Assembly: GCF_003201775.1 (NCBI RefSeq)
Contig: NZ_QJJZ01000007.1
Location: 186,001-250,000 of the forward strand
Reading direction: 5' to 3'
From: Arenibacter sp. ARW7G5Y1
GTDB lineage: Bacteria; Bacteroidota; Bacteroidia; Flavobacteriales; Flavobacteriaceae
DNA: 64,000 bases
How positions within the stretch are numbered: the first letter of the stretch is position 1; each line of letters begins with the position of its first letter. This document shows positions 19,393 through 27,994 of this stretch, in pieces. The notes under the pieces are model-generated. The model saw only the letters and a list, made by a program, of their open reading frames with translations. It made no database searches and had not been told where the DNA came from. A program made the position numbers and the translations under genes.

Positions 19393-19420
19393 TGCAACCT
19401 TTACTTTTTTAGGATGTCAA
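19393..19420 (+). promoter_or_regulatory. Third ECF-type motif TGCAAC-N17-GTCAA, plus strand
   Basis: This copy has the same TGCAAC box, the same 17-bp gap and GTC, but GTCAA instead of GTCTA. It points toward the TonB receptor gene 633 bp away. No good gene starts directly after it. Confidence 0.55.
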
Positions 19421-20052
19421 TAGGCTATATAATAATCATGAATATCAAAAATTGAAATCAAAAAATTACCGAAGAAAAGAGATATCCCCCATTGAGCAGG
19501 GCAGAACCTTAGATGTTGGTTGGTTAATATCGGATAGTGGTGTTGCCAAACCCATTAATAATCATAGGAAGGAAATAAGGCATCTACATCCGGGTAAAGG
19601 AAATACGTATGGCGGCCGGGGTGCAACATTGTCAATTTTCAATATAGTTGCCTGTTATGATATCAAACCCTAAGAAAATACTGAATAAGGTTCGGATTTT
19701 CAATCCAGAACGTTTGAAAGGAAATGAATGCGCAATTTTGCCAGGAAAATAACCAATGAATTATGGCAGTACCCATTGGAACCATTAGCTAAAAAAGGTA
19801 GCCTTGCCGGCACAAGCACATGGGCATATGCCTTGTTGGTATTTTGGAATAATGACAAACATAAACATAATTAGTAATCCCTTTAATCATAAAGAAAAAT
19901 AGATGTAGCAAAAATTATCAAGTATTCAGCAGAGGTACCAAACACCTTGGGAGGTTTATTCATCAATCAAAACTAAAAGGTAACGGCAAAAGGCTGTCTT
20001 AGGTACATAAAAAAAACGAACAATCAATAATGAAATATTCAACAAACAAAGA

Positions 20053-22419
20053 ATGAAAAATATTTTTTTAGCATTTATGTTATTCACGGCCATAATATCC
20101 GCTCAGGAAAAGTATACCGTAAGCGGAACCATTATGGATAGTAGCAATGGGGAAACCCTCTTTGGGGCCTCGGTCTTTTTGGAAGGGACCACCATTGGTG
20201 TCACTACCAATGAATACGGTTTTTACTCTATCACCGCTCCAAAAGGGAATTACAATATTATTATTTCCTATATCGGATTTACTGAATTAAAAAAGGAGTT
20301 AACCTTAGATCGGGATCATAAAATTGATTTTGAAATCATGGAGTTTTCCACCCAATTGGACGAAATTGTGTTGACTGCCGAGGAACCGGAACGTGCCATC
20401 CTTAGAAAACCGGAGATGAGCGTTTCCAAACTAAACATTAATACAGTGAAACAGATGCCAGTGGTATTGGGGGAATTGGATATTATAAAATCTCTTCAAA
20501 TGCTTCCAGGAGTCACCAATAATGGAGAGGGTTCCAGTGGGTTTCATGTTAGAGGTGGTGCGGCCGACCAAAATTTGGTACTGCTGGACGAGGCCATTAT
20601 TTACAATACCTCCCATTTGTTAGGTTTCTTTTCGGTCTTTAATGCAGATGCCATCAAGGATATTAAATTGTACAAGGGTGGAATTCCGGCACGATTTGGA
20701 GGAAGAACCTCTTCAGTTCTGGATGTACGCCAGAAGGATGGGAATAGCAAAAATTTCGCCATGACCGGAGGACTCGGAATAATCTCTAGCAGATTGGCAC
20801 TTGAGGGCCCTATGTTCAAGGAAAAAGGATCTTTCTTGATTGCGGGAAGAGGATCATATGCCCATTTGCTACTGAAGGCTGCAGGAGAGGATAACAGCGC
20901 AAATTTTTATGATTTGAATCTTAAGACCAATTACAACCTAAATGGGAGCAACCAGCTCTTTCTTTCCGGATATTTTGGAAGGGACGCCTTTGAACTCGGG
21001 GAAAGCTTTAACAGCAGCTATGGAAACTTGTCGGGGAATTTGCGCTGGAACCATATTTTTAATGATAGATTGTTCTCCAACCTATCATTGATCTATAGCA
21101 AGTACGATTATGACTTGGGTATTGTTATTGAAGAGTTCGATTGGATTTCTTCCATAAACAACTACAATATAAAATATGATTTAAAGTATTATACCAGTGA
21201 AAAATTTAAACTGGATTTTGGCGCAAGTGGTATTTATTACGATTTTGATCCAGGGCAAATTAGACCTACTTCCGAAACCTCCGAAATCAATCCTCTATCC
21301 CTAGACCGGAAAAAGGCTTTTGAAAGTGCATTGTACATTAACGCGGAACAGAAGCTGACCGATAGGCTAACGGTACAGTACGGTCTTCGATATAGCACTT
21401 TTAGTCGTATGGGAGGACAGGCCATGACCGATTATGTAGATGACAAACCAGTGGTGTATAACCCGCTATTGGGTATTTACGAAAGAGGCACTGCAGTAGG
21501 TGAGACCCCCTATGGGAAAAGTGAAACTATTAAGACTTTTGGAAATTTTGAACCTAGGGTTTCCCTGGCGTATCAGTTGAACGATTTATCTTCCATAAAA
21601 GCAGGCTATTCCAGGGCAGCACAATATATTCATTTATTGTCCAATACCACTTCGGTTACACCTCTGGATGTTTGGACACCCAGTGGGGAATTTGTAAAAC
21701 CACAACTTTCCGATCAATTTGCCTTGGGCTATTTTAGAAATTTCTACGATAAAATGTATTCCTTGGAGGTGGAAGCCTACTACAAGACTACGGATAACAG
21801 GATAGATTATATAGACGGATCGGACCTCATAGGAACCAACAATATTGAAACAGAAATTTTGAACGGGGAATCCAGAGCTTATGGGTTGGAATTTTTGGCT
21901 AGGAAAAATGAAGGTAAATTTACGGGATGGTTTTCCTATACCTTGGCCAAATCCGAACAGCGAACTCCTGGCGGCAATGCGGGAGGCTTGGGAATCAATG
22001 ATGGGAAGTGGTACAATACCGCTTATGACAGGACCCATGATTTTTCTTTGACCGGCGCCTATGAATTAAATGGGAAATGGTCGTTCGGTACCAATTTGGT
22101 CTTTCAGACAGGTAGGCCGGTTACCTATCCAAATGGTCAGTATACTTACGAAGACCTTTCCATTGCCAGTTACTCGGACCGAAATTCCGACCGCTTGCCA
22201 GCTTATCATAGATTGGATATTTCCGCTACTTATAAACCCAATAGAAAGCCCAATAATAGATGGAAAGGGGAGTGGGTCTTGGGATTGTACAATGTATATA
22301 ATCACAAAAATGCAGCTTCCATCTCTTTTGGGCAGAATGTGGATACAGGAGCCAACGAAGCCACCAGAACGGCCATTTTCGGCATTGTGCCATCAGTAAC
22401 CTATAACTTTAAATTTTAA
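20053..22419 (+). CDS. TonB-dependent receptor with carboxypeptidase-regulatory-like N-domain
   Basis: The 788-residue outer-membrane receptor has a signal peptide MKNIFLAFMLFTAIISAQ and a CarboxypepD_reg-like domain at about 22-100 (VSGTIMDSSNGETLFGASVF, TNEYGFYSITAPKGNYNIII). The plug follows at about 120-225 (LGELDIIKSLQMLPGVTNNG, GFHVRGGAADQNLVLLDEAI, KDIKLYKGGIPARFGGRTSS), then a 22-strand barrel ending in FGIVPSVTYNFKF. It imports a ligand using TonB energy; the ligand is unknown. The next gene, six bp downstream, encodes a DUF4249 lipoprotein, a common flavobacterial pairing distinct from SusC/SusD. An ECF-type motif lies 633 bp upstream, so sigma control is possible but unproven. Confidence 0.93.
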   Translation: MKNIFLAFMLFTAIISAQEKYTVSGTIMDSSNGETLFGASVFLEGTTIGVTTNEYGFYSITAPKGNYNIIISYIGFTELKKELTLDRDHKIDFEIMEFSTQLDEIVLTAEEPERAILRKPEMSVSKLNINTVKQMPVVLGELDIIKSLQMLPGVTNNGEGSSGFHVRGGAADQNLVLLDEAIIYNTSHLLGFFSVFNADAIKDIKLYKGGIPARFGGRTSSVLDVRQKDGNSKNFAMTGGLGIISSRLALEGPMFKEKGSFLIAGRGSYAHLLLKAAGEDNSANFYDLNLKTNYNLNGSNQLFLSGYFGRDAFELGESFNSSYGNLSGNLRWNHIFNDRLFSNLSLIYSKYDYDLGIVIEEFDWISSINNYNIKYDLKYYTSEKFKLDFGASGIYYDFDPGQIRPTSETSEINPLSLDRKKAFESALYINAEQKLTDRLTVQYGLRYSTFSRMGGQAMTDYVDDKPVVYNPLLGIYERGTAVGETPYGKSETIKTFGNFEPRVSLAYQLNDLSSIKAGYSRAAQYIHLLSNTTSVTPLDVWTPSGEFVKPQLSDQFALGYFRNFYDKMYSLEVEAYYKTTDNRIDYIDGSDLIGTNNIETEILNGESRAYGLEFLARKNEGKFTGWFSYTLAKSEQRTPGGNAGGLGINDGKWYNTAYDRTHDFSLTGAYELNGKWSFGTNLVFQTGRPVTYPNGQYTYEDLSIASYSDRNSDRLPAYHRLDISATYKPNRKPNNRWKGEWVLGLYNVYNHKNAASISFGQNVDTGANEATRTAIFGIVPSVTYNFKF

Positions 22420-22425
22420 TAGAAA

Positions 22426-23271
22426 ATGAAGACATATATAACGCTTGCAATTATTTCCATTCTTATAAGCTTTAGCTCATGTACCGATGTAATAGATGTT
22501 GAGGTGCAAACGGCTCCGTCTCGATTAACGATCGAAGCTTCCCTGGATTGGGAAAAGGGAACTTTGGGGAACGAACAAACAATTAAGCTTAGTACTTCTA
22601 CCCCCTATTTTGGAGACCATAGCAATTCTGGTGTAACGGGTGCCTCCGTAATCGTCACCAACAATGATAATGGGGCAACATATGTATTTGATGACCAGAA
22701 CAACGGGGAATATACCACTACGTCATTTGTACCGGTTTTAAACGGGACTTATACCTTGGAAGTTATTTATAATAGTGAAACCTATACGGCCACGGAAAAA
22801 TTAACTTCGGTAGTAGATATTTCAGACCTCACCCAGTCGCGAAAAAAAGGTTTCAATGATGAAGATCTTGAAGTGAACGTTATTTTTACAGATCCCGAGG
22901 AGGAAGAAAATTATTACCTTTTCAAGTTTAAGGAACGGGGAGATCTTTTGCCTTATTTGGAAGATGCTGATGACGAATTTGTCAACGGAAACGAAATTAG
23001 TTGGTATTTTGAAAAGGAGGAAGATGATAGCACTGATAAAATAGAGGCATTTGTTCCAGGTGATATTATCGATATTGAGTTTTATGGCATTTCGGAACAA
23101 TATTCCAATTTTATAAGGATACTTATTGAACAATCCGGGGGGACTGGCCTTTTTAGTTCCACTCCCGTTCCCCTAAAGGGAAATTGTATCAATGTTGACA
23201 ATCCGGAAAATTTTGCATACGGATATTTTAGGCTTACCGAGATGGTGAAAAAAAGTTATACCTTTCAATAA
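22426..23271 (+). CDS. DUF4249 surface lipoprotein, partner of the TonB receptor
   Basis: The 281-residue lipoprotein has a lipobox around Cys19 (ISFSSC). The mature part begins TDVIDVEVQTAPSRLTIEAS, the DUF4249 signature, then Ig-like strands (VTGASVIVTNNDNGATYVF, NGTYTLEVIYNSETYTA). The protein probably sits on the outer membrane next to the receptor encoded six bp upstream, acting as a ligand-binding partner as SusD does for SusC. That role is inferred from recurrent gene pairing, not from demonstrated activity. The two genes form an operon. The HAD gene 22 bp downstream may be part of the same transcript. Confidence 0.88.
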   Translation: MKTYITLAIISILISFSSCTDVIDVEVQTAPSRLTIEASLDWEKGTLGNEQTIKLSTSTPYFGDHSNSGVTGASVIVTNNDNGATYVFDDQNNGEYTTTSFVPVLNGTYTLEVIYNSETYTATEKLTSVVDISDLTQSRKKGFNDEDLEVNVIFTDPEEEENYYLFKFKERGDLLPYLEDADDEFVNGNEISWYFEKEEDDSTDKIEAFVPGDIIDIEFYGISEQYSNFIRILIEQSGGTGLFSSTPVPLKGNCINVDNPENFAYGYFRLTEMVKKSYTFQ

Positions 23272-23293
23272 CTTTGGCCAATTTTACAACAAG

Positions 23294-24025
23294 ATGATAA
23301 AAGCAATAATTTTTGATCTGGATGGAACCTTGGTGCATACCGAATTATTAAAAGCGGAATCTTATGCCCAGGCCATTCAGATTTTGACCAATGGCTCGGT
23401 AACACACAAAATGGTAGTGGACAGTTTCGGGCAGTATGTGGGACTTCCCAGGGCTGGAGTTGTGAACGGGCTCTTTGAGGAGTACAAGAGCCCATTATTG
23501 GAACATTTGAATGGTCTTGATAATGAAACTGTAAAAGAGAGGATTATAAGTGGCAGACTTGCCATATACCATGAAATGTTAAACGATAAAAAACTCTTGT
23601 CCAGTCATTTTTGCAAATATAACCTGGAGTTGCTGCATAGGGTTCACAATGATAATTTTAGAAAGGTCGTTGCTACCATGTCCCATCTCCGTGAGGCCGA
23701 AAAGGTAATTGGGGCCATGGGAATCCATGGAAAACTGGACATTGTCCTTACGAGCGATGATATTGTGCACGGAAAGCCGCATCCAGAGATTTATCTCAAA
23801 GTTAAAGAATTGCTCAAAATTGAATTCCATGAATGTTTGGTTATTGAAGATTCGTTAAATGGAATAAAAGCAGGTCTTGCTGCCGGGATGCACGTTTTTG
23901 CCGTAACCAACCACATTACCAGAAGCCAAGTGCATTCTGCAAATATACTTGCCCCGCTTTTTATTATAGACGACCCCAAGGAACTTATCAATAAGGTTTA
24001 CCATTTTATTGAAAAGAACAAGTAG
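23294..24025 (+). CDS. HAD-superfamily hydrolase, beta-phosphoglucomutase/phosphatase-like
   Basis: The 243-residue cytosolic protein has the HAD motifs in order: motif I IIFDLDGTLV (nucleophile Asp8, Asp10), a helical cap (about 18-95), motif II TSDD near residue 154, Lys in HGKPHPEIY (motif III), and motif IV VIEDSLNGIKAGLAAGMHVF. This layout is that of subfamily IA sugar-phosphate phosphatases and beta-phosphoglucomutases. The substrate is not predictable from sequence alone. It is 22 bp after the DUF4249 gene, possibly co-transcribed, and converges with the esterase gene at 24120. Confidence 0.9.
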   Translation: MIKAIIFDLDGTLVHTELLKAESYAQAIQILTNGSVTHKMVVDSFGQYVGLPRAGVVNGLFEEYKSPLLEHLNGLDNETVKERIISGRLAIYHEMLNDKKLLSSHFCKYNLELLHRVHNDNFRKVVATMSHLREAEKVIGAMGIHGKLDIVLTSDDIVHGKPHPEIYLKVKELLKIEFHECLVIEDSLNGIKAGLAAGMHVFAVTNHITRSQVHSANILAPLFIIDDPKELINKVYHFIEKNK

Positions 24026-24119
24026 AATGAAGGGCAAGATATTTGTAAATCCTTGAAGCAGCTAAATGGGATATAAGAATATCCTAGGGTATTATAGAAC
24101 TGGATGCATGGGTTTGGGA

Positions 24120-26060
24120 TTAAGGTTTGGGATTGTAATTTCTAAACGGAGCGGCCGGAAGGCCTTCCTTGTTGTATAAATTGGCGCCAAAAGGGTTGTC
24201 TGCCCAGGCGTATCGGACATATGTTGGGTTAGCAACCTCAATATTTTTAACAACCACCGTATTACCGACTATTTTTGCATCTGCCCAGACAAAGTTTTCA
24301 TCGGGCCCTGATATTTGAAAATGTCGCAGTGCCAGGCCATCATTGGACATTAACCCACCTCCCACCTGCTTGAAATAAATTACAATTTGACTATCCTTTA
24401 TTTCTGAGGATTTAAAAATAGGCCCAGAACTCACAACGTTTTCGTTGTAGGCCAGCTTTTTGGCATTCAAAGCCAATCGTTGCCCAACACTTTCTTTGTT
24501 CAATGGGTGTATATCATTCCATTCTCCTAGGTCGGTAGCAACCACCATGCCGGTATTGGCAAGTTTAAGGGTATTCAATTGCGCCTGCCTCAATTCTGCC
24601 CATTGGCTTTCCGAAGGCATCTTTGCCTCTTCCATATAATTGGCCAATTGCACATAAATAAATGGGAAATCCCCCATATTCCATCTAGCTCTCCAGTTGT
24701 TTATCAAGGCAGGAAAAGTGTGATAATATAATTTTGGATTTTGGGTATTGGATTCTCCCTGATACCATATAGTTCCCTTAATTTTGTAATTTAATAGTGG
24801 GGCTATCATGCTGTTGAAGAGACCGGCAGGTTGCCACCTAATAAATGTTGGGTCTGGTAAAGGTTCCATAGTGGCTCCCAATTGGTATTTCCAACTGCCT
24901 TTTAAATCTATGCTGTCCTTTCCAACAGAAAGAAAATAGGGTTTATCCATGATAAAACCGCCCTTTCCCTGGTGGTTTATCAATCGTACGGTGATGGTAT
25001 TTTTTCCAGGAACCAATACGTTACTGGGAATTTTATATTTTCTGGGGGGGTATTGATATCCAGTGCTGCCAATAAAAGTACCGTTCACATATACATGGTC
25101 CTGATCTACGCTTCGTCCCAGCCATAATTTTGCTTCCCTATCCACCATACTTTGGGGAATTTCAAAGGTTCTTCTAAACCAAACTACACCGTCAACATTA
25201 GGGAGACCTTGATCTTCCCAATAACCGGGAACCTGCATACTGCTCCATGTATCATCATTATAGGCCTGTAGAAACCATTCCGACCCCTTTACAAAACCTT
25301 TATCCGTTTCATTGAGTAGGGCAAACCAATCATGTTGACGCTTCTGGTCTTGCTGTTCTATATTGGAAATCAGGTCTGGATCTTTAAAGCGTTGCAGTGT
25401 GTTATAAGCGGAATCAAAAGGTTTTAAGGCGTCCTCGCTCATCCAGGCCTCAACAGGGGATCCGCCCAAAGCGGCATTGATCAGGCCTATGGGAACCTGA
25501 TATTTTTCATATAGTTCCTTGGCAAAAAAGTAAGCAACTCCGGAAAACTCCATTAAATTTTCTGGGGATGCCTCCATCCAAGTTCCATTATTTAGATCTG
25601 TCTGTTCTTGGGTAAAATTATAGGTATCCGGCACCAAAAATTGCCGAATTTTGGAATTCTTGGAATTTTTTATGGCTTCGGGATAGTGGTCTTGAAGCCG
25701 TTTCATGGTCAGTTCCATATTGGATTGGCCAGAGCAGAGCCAAACTTCCCCAATGAGAATATTGTTAAGGGTAATGGTGTTTCTGTGACCTTTGAACTCC
25801 ATTTTAAAGGGGCCGCCAGCCTTTTGAGCTGCAATGGTTACATGCCATTTCCCTTGGTTATCCGTTTTGGTATGGTATACCTTGTTTTTAAATTTTACGA
25901 TTATTTCTTCTTCAGCTGAGGCCCAGCCCCAAATTTTAATGTCGGTCCCCCGCTGTAATACAGCACCATCACTAATTAGCTTGGGCAGTTTTATTTGGCA
26001 CTGGAGCAATGGGAATTGCAGAATTAAAACCAGTAGTAAAAGTGTTTTTTTAATGTTCAT
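24120..26060 (-). CDS. Sialate O-acetylesterase-type SGNH carbohydrate esterase with embedded GH2-like sugar-binding domain
   Basis: The 646-residue exported enzyme (signal MNIKKTLLLLVLILQFPLLQ) should remove O-acetyl groups from sugars. The SGNH nucleophile is Ser113 in WLCSGQSNMEL. The GTIWYQGESN block and a catalytic His518 in EWNDIHPLNK complete the site. Between them, at about 265-385, sits a beta-jelly-roll like the GH2 sugar-binding domain (GVVWFRRTFEIP, DHVYVNGTFIGSTGYQYPPR, NTITVRLINHQGKGGF). The frame continues upstream to 26114, but those codons lie inside a dispersed repeat (26073-26280), so Met at 26060 is the start. In this neighbourhood, acetylated xylan is a more likely substrate than sialate (inference). 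Confidence 0.9.
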   Translation of the reverse strand: MNIKKTLLLLVLILQFPLLQCQIKLPKLISDGAVLQRGTDIKIWGWASAEEEIIVKFKNKVYHTKTDNQGKWHVTIAAQKAGGPFKMEFKGHRNTITLNNILIGEVWLCSGQSNMELTMKRLQDHYPEAIKNSKNSKIRQFLVPDTYNFTQEQTDLNNGTWMEASPENLMEFSGVAYFFAKELYEKYQVPIGLINAALGGSPVEAWMSEDALKPFDSAYNTLQRFKDPDLISNIEQQDQKRQHDWFALLNETDKGFVKGSEWFLQAYNDDTWSSMQVPGYWEDQGLPNVDGVVWFRRTFEIPQSMVDREAKLWLGRSVDQDHVYVNGTFIGSTGYQYPPRKYKIPSNVLVPGKNTITVRLINHQGKGGFIMDKPYFLSVGKDSIDLKGSWKYQLGATMEPLPDPTFIRWQPAGLFNSMIAPLLNYKIKGTIWYQGESNTQNPKLYYHTFPALINNWRARWNMGDFPFIYVQLANYMEEAKMPSESQWAELRQAQLNTLKLANTGMVVATDLGEWNDIHPLNKESVGQRLALNAKKLAYNENVVSSGPIFKSSEIKDSQIVIYFKQVGGGLMSNDGLALRHFQISGPDENFVWADAKIVGNTVVVKNIEVANPTYVRYAWADNPFGANLYNKEGLPAAPFRNYNPKP

Positions 26061-26072
26061 TTTGTCTAGGTC

Positions 26073-26280
26073 TTTATTAGTGAAACTCAATTTTGAGAAG
26101 TCGGTAAGACGCACTTAAAATTGCAAGTTGAACTAATCCCGCCTTTTTCGGCGGGATCTAGGTTCAATACCTCTACCCTAGGGTCGATTCCTATTATTGG
26201 GTCAGGGCCTGCCTTTGTCGGCAGACAGGCCTGCCTATGTCGGCAGACAGGCCTGCCCTGAGGTTTAATAGCTTTTATTG
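26073..26280. repeat. Dispersed direct repeat, copy A (208 bp)
   Basis: It is nearly identical (about a dozen differences by eye) to 38709-38894 in the same orientation. In order it contains a short CTCAA/TTGAG palindrome, a hairpin ATCCCGCC...GGCGGGAT (about 26137-26158), a tRNA T-arm-like CTAGGGTCGATTCCTAT, and two tandem 22-bp units (GCCTGCC..TGTCGGCAGACAG). Copy B has only one 22-bp unit, which accounts for the 22-bp length difference. It is non-coding and has no transposase. Confidence 0.9.
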
Positions 26281-26284
26281 TTGC

Positions 26285-27946
26285 TTATTCATAATCATAT
26301 AGTTCCAGGCGTTGAATGTTATAGTTTTCCTTAAAAATACGGAGATGCCTACCTTGATGGGTCTGGTCTCCGTTCAGGTGTCGTATTATTTTCCATTTCA
26401 TGTTTTCAAATACCCCTTCATCAACCTTTAGGATACCTACTTTTAAATTTGGGTCTTTAATATTTTTGAAGGTCACATAAAAACCATTTCCAGCTACATA
26501 AAACTCCTTGTTTCCCGTTTGAATGATTATGGCCCCGGCCATATCCCATGTTTCATTTTTGGCCTCGGCCTCCCAACCTAATTTATAGCTGTGATTAAAG
26601 GTAAATTCATAATTGCCCAACCTCACAATGCTCCCTATATTTTCCTTGTCCAATAATACCCCTTCCATACGGTTCAAACCTTGATTCTTTGTAATGAGGG
26701 GGGTAAGTTGGCCTATAAGGTCGTACATTCTGCCCAAGGGTTCATTATGTGGATCAACGGAAGATTCAATGGAAAAAGGGGAGAAGCCCATAGCTTGGTA
26801 ATGACCAATGGCGTAGGCGGCCTTTCCCGCCACAGTATGGTCAAATTTATGTTCTGGAATAAAAAGGGGGTTGCCTTGGCGTACATAAAGGTCGTTCCAA
26901 TACTTGAAATCCGGGTTGTAAAAATCCGGGGATAAAAAATCTATGGAAGGTGCGGCCGCTTTCCATACGTCCATTAAATGGGGAAGCGGACCTGCACTTG
27001 GATATTCCCCTGGTTTTTTCCCTTTTGCATTCAAGGCGGCATTTACAAACATGGGAAGCGGATAGACTTCCTTTCCGGCGGAAATGACCTCTTGGGTGAA
27101 TTTGGCAAAATACCAAGCCATAAAGATTTCAGAGGTATGCTCCCCTATACCAAAAATTTCTTCCCAAGTGCCATTGGTTTTAAAACCATTTTTACTCCAA
27201 ACCTTATGAAATTCAGGGACTAGGACTTTTTTGTTTTTGGATAAATAATTTATGAATTCCTCTGGAACTTTAGTGTTATATTTTTTATTGGCCAGTGGAC
27301 TATGGTCTCGAGCCGAGGGTAACATACCAATTTCATTTTCTGGTTGTACCATTATAACAGTCTGTTCTTTGCCGTCAATATCTCTTAAGTGTTGCATTAA
27401 GGTTTTGAATGCCAAGCGGTCTGCCTGTAGGTTGTTTTCGCCAAACGGTGATAATATTTCTTGGCTTATCCCATTTTGATCCTTTGCTCTGGGGTATCTT
27501 TTTTGATTGGTCTTCACCCAGGCAGGCGCGTGGCTGGACATACTGTTTTTCCATGAACCAAACCATAACAATACTATTTTGAAATTGTTTTTCCTGGCCT
27601 CAAGAAGCAGGTCGTCCAATAATTTAAAGTCAAACTTTCCCTCCTCGGGCTCTATAAGTTCCCAAAAAACAGGAGCTAGTATAGTATTAAGGTTCATTGC
27701 CTTTAGTTTTGGCCAAACAGTTGCCATGTTCTCAACACTGGTAAAGGTAGAGTTGCCCAATTCACCACCTAAAATTAAATATGGTTTGTTCTTTACTATA
27801 AGTTGGGTTGCATTCCCTTGTTTTTTTAAATGAGGGATGGAATAACCTTCTGTGCCCCCTAATTGATTGGATTGGTTTTGTTGGGATAAAACAATACTGA
27901 CGGATAACAGTAGTGCGCTGGTTAAAAGTGTTTTATAAATATTCAT
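26285..27946 (-). CDS. Secreted GH35 beta-galactosidase-like enzyme with DUF5597 C-domain
   Basis: The 553-residue exported enzyme has a signal peptide of about 21 aa ending VLSQ. The GH35/GH42-type TIM barrel shows NKPYLILGGELGNSTF, LNTILAPVFWELIEPEEGKF, the acid/base Glu205 in VQPENEIG and the nucleophile Glu365 in LFIPEHKF. The C-terminal DUF5597 domain is at about 420-545 (FTFNHSYKLGWEAEAKNETW). This architecture matches GH35 beta-galactosidases that trim galactose from plant side chains (CjBgl35A group). It lies 48 bp downstream of the GH67 gene on the same strand, so probably co-transcribed. A galactosylated xylan side chain is a plausible substrate (inference). Confidence 0.88.
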   Translation of the reverse strand: MNIYKTLLTSALLLSVSIVLSQQNQSNQLGGTEGYSIPHLKKQGNATQLIVKNKPYLILGGELGNSTFTSVENMATVWPKLKAMNLNTILAPVFWELIEPEEGKFDFKLLDDLLLEARKNNFKIVLLWFGSWKNSMSSHAPAWVKTNQKRYPRAKDQNGISQEILSPFGENNLQADRLAFKTLMQHLRDIDGKEQTVIMVQPENEIGMLPSARDHSPLANKKYNTKVPEEFINYLSKNKKVLVPEFHKVWSKNGFKTNGTWEEIFGIGEHTSEIFMAWYFAKFTQEVISAGKEVYPLPMFVNAALNAKGKKPGEYPSAGPLPHLMDVWKAAAPSIDFLSPDFYNPDFKYWNDLYVRQGNPLFIPEHKFDHTVAGKAAYAIGHYQAMGFSPFSIESSVDPHNEPLGRMYDLIGQLTPLITKNQGLNRMEGVLLDKENIGSIVRLGNYEFTFNHSYKLGWEAEAKNETWDMAGAIIIQTGNKEFYVAGNGFYVTFKNIKDPNLKVGILKVDEGVFENMKWKIIRHLNGDQTHQGRHLRIFKENYNIQRLELYDYE

Positions 27947-27994
27947 TCCTTATATTCTTTTGGGGCATGGCTAAATAATTCATTCCTTGGTCTT

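Larger units (their letters stand above)
19187..20052. other. 866-bp intergenic region holding two ECF-type promoters
   Basis: The region lies between the sigma operon (minus) and the TonB receptor gene (plus). It holds the sigma promoter (19233-19260, minus) and a third motif copy on the plus strand (19393-19420). A 73-codon TTG-start frame at 19452-19673 lies after the latter but looks non-coding. The remaining 380 bp show no gene; they could be a long leader or remnants of a lost gene. Confidence 0.55.

Noticed and set aside
19452-19673. 73-codon plus-strand frame after the third ECF motif
   Set aside because: It starts with TTG, has no domain, signal or membrane segment, and its composition looks random; at most a remnant.
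26061-26114. Upstream in-frame extension of the esterase gene (18 codons)
   Set aside because: Most of it lies inside the dispersed repeat, and the signal peptide starts at the Met at 26060.
26209-26262. Tandem 22-bp palindromic units as a mini CRISPR array
   Set aside because: The units are directly adjacent without spacers, only one or two per site, with no cas genes; they fit a REP-like repeat.
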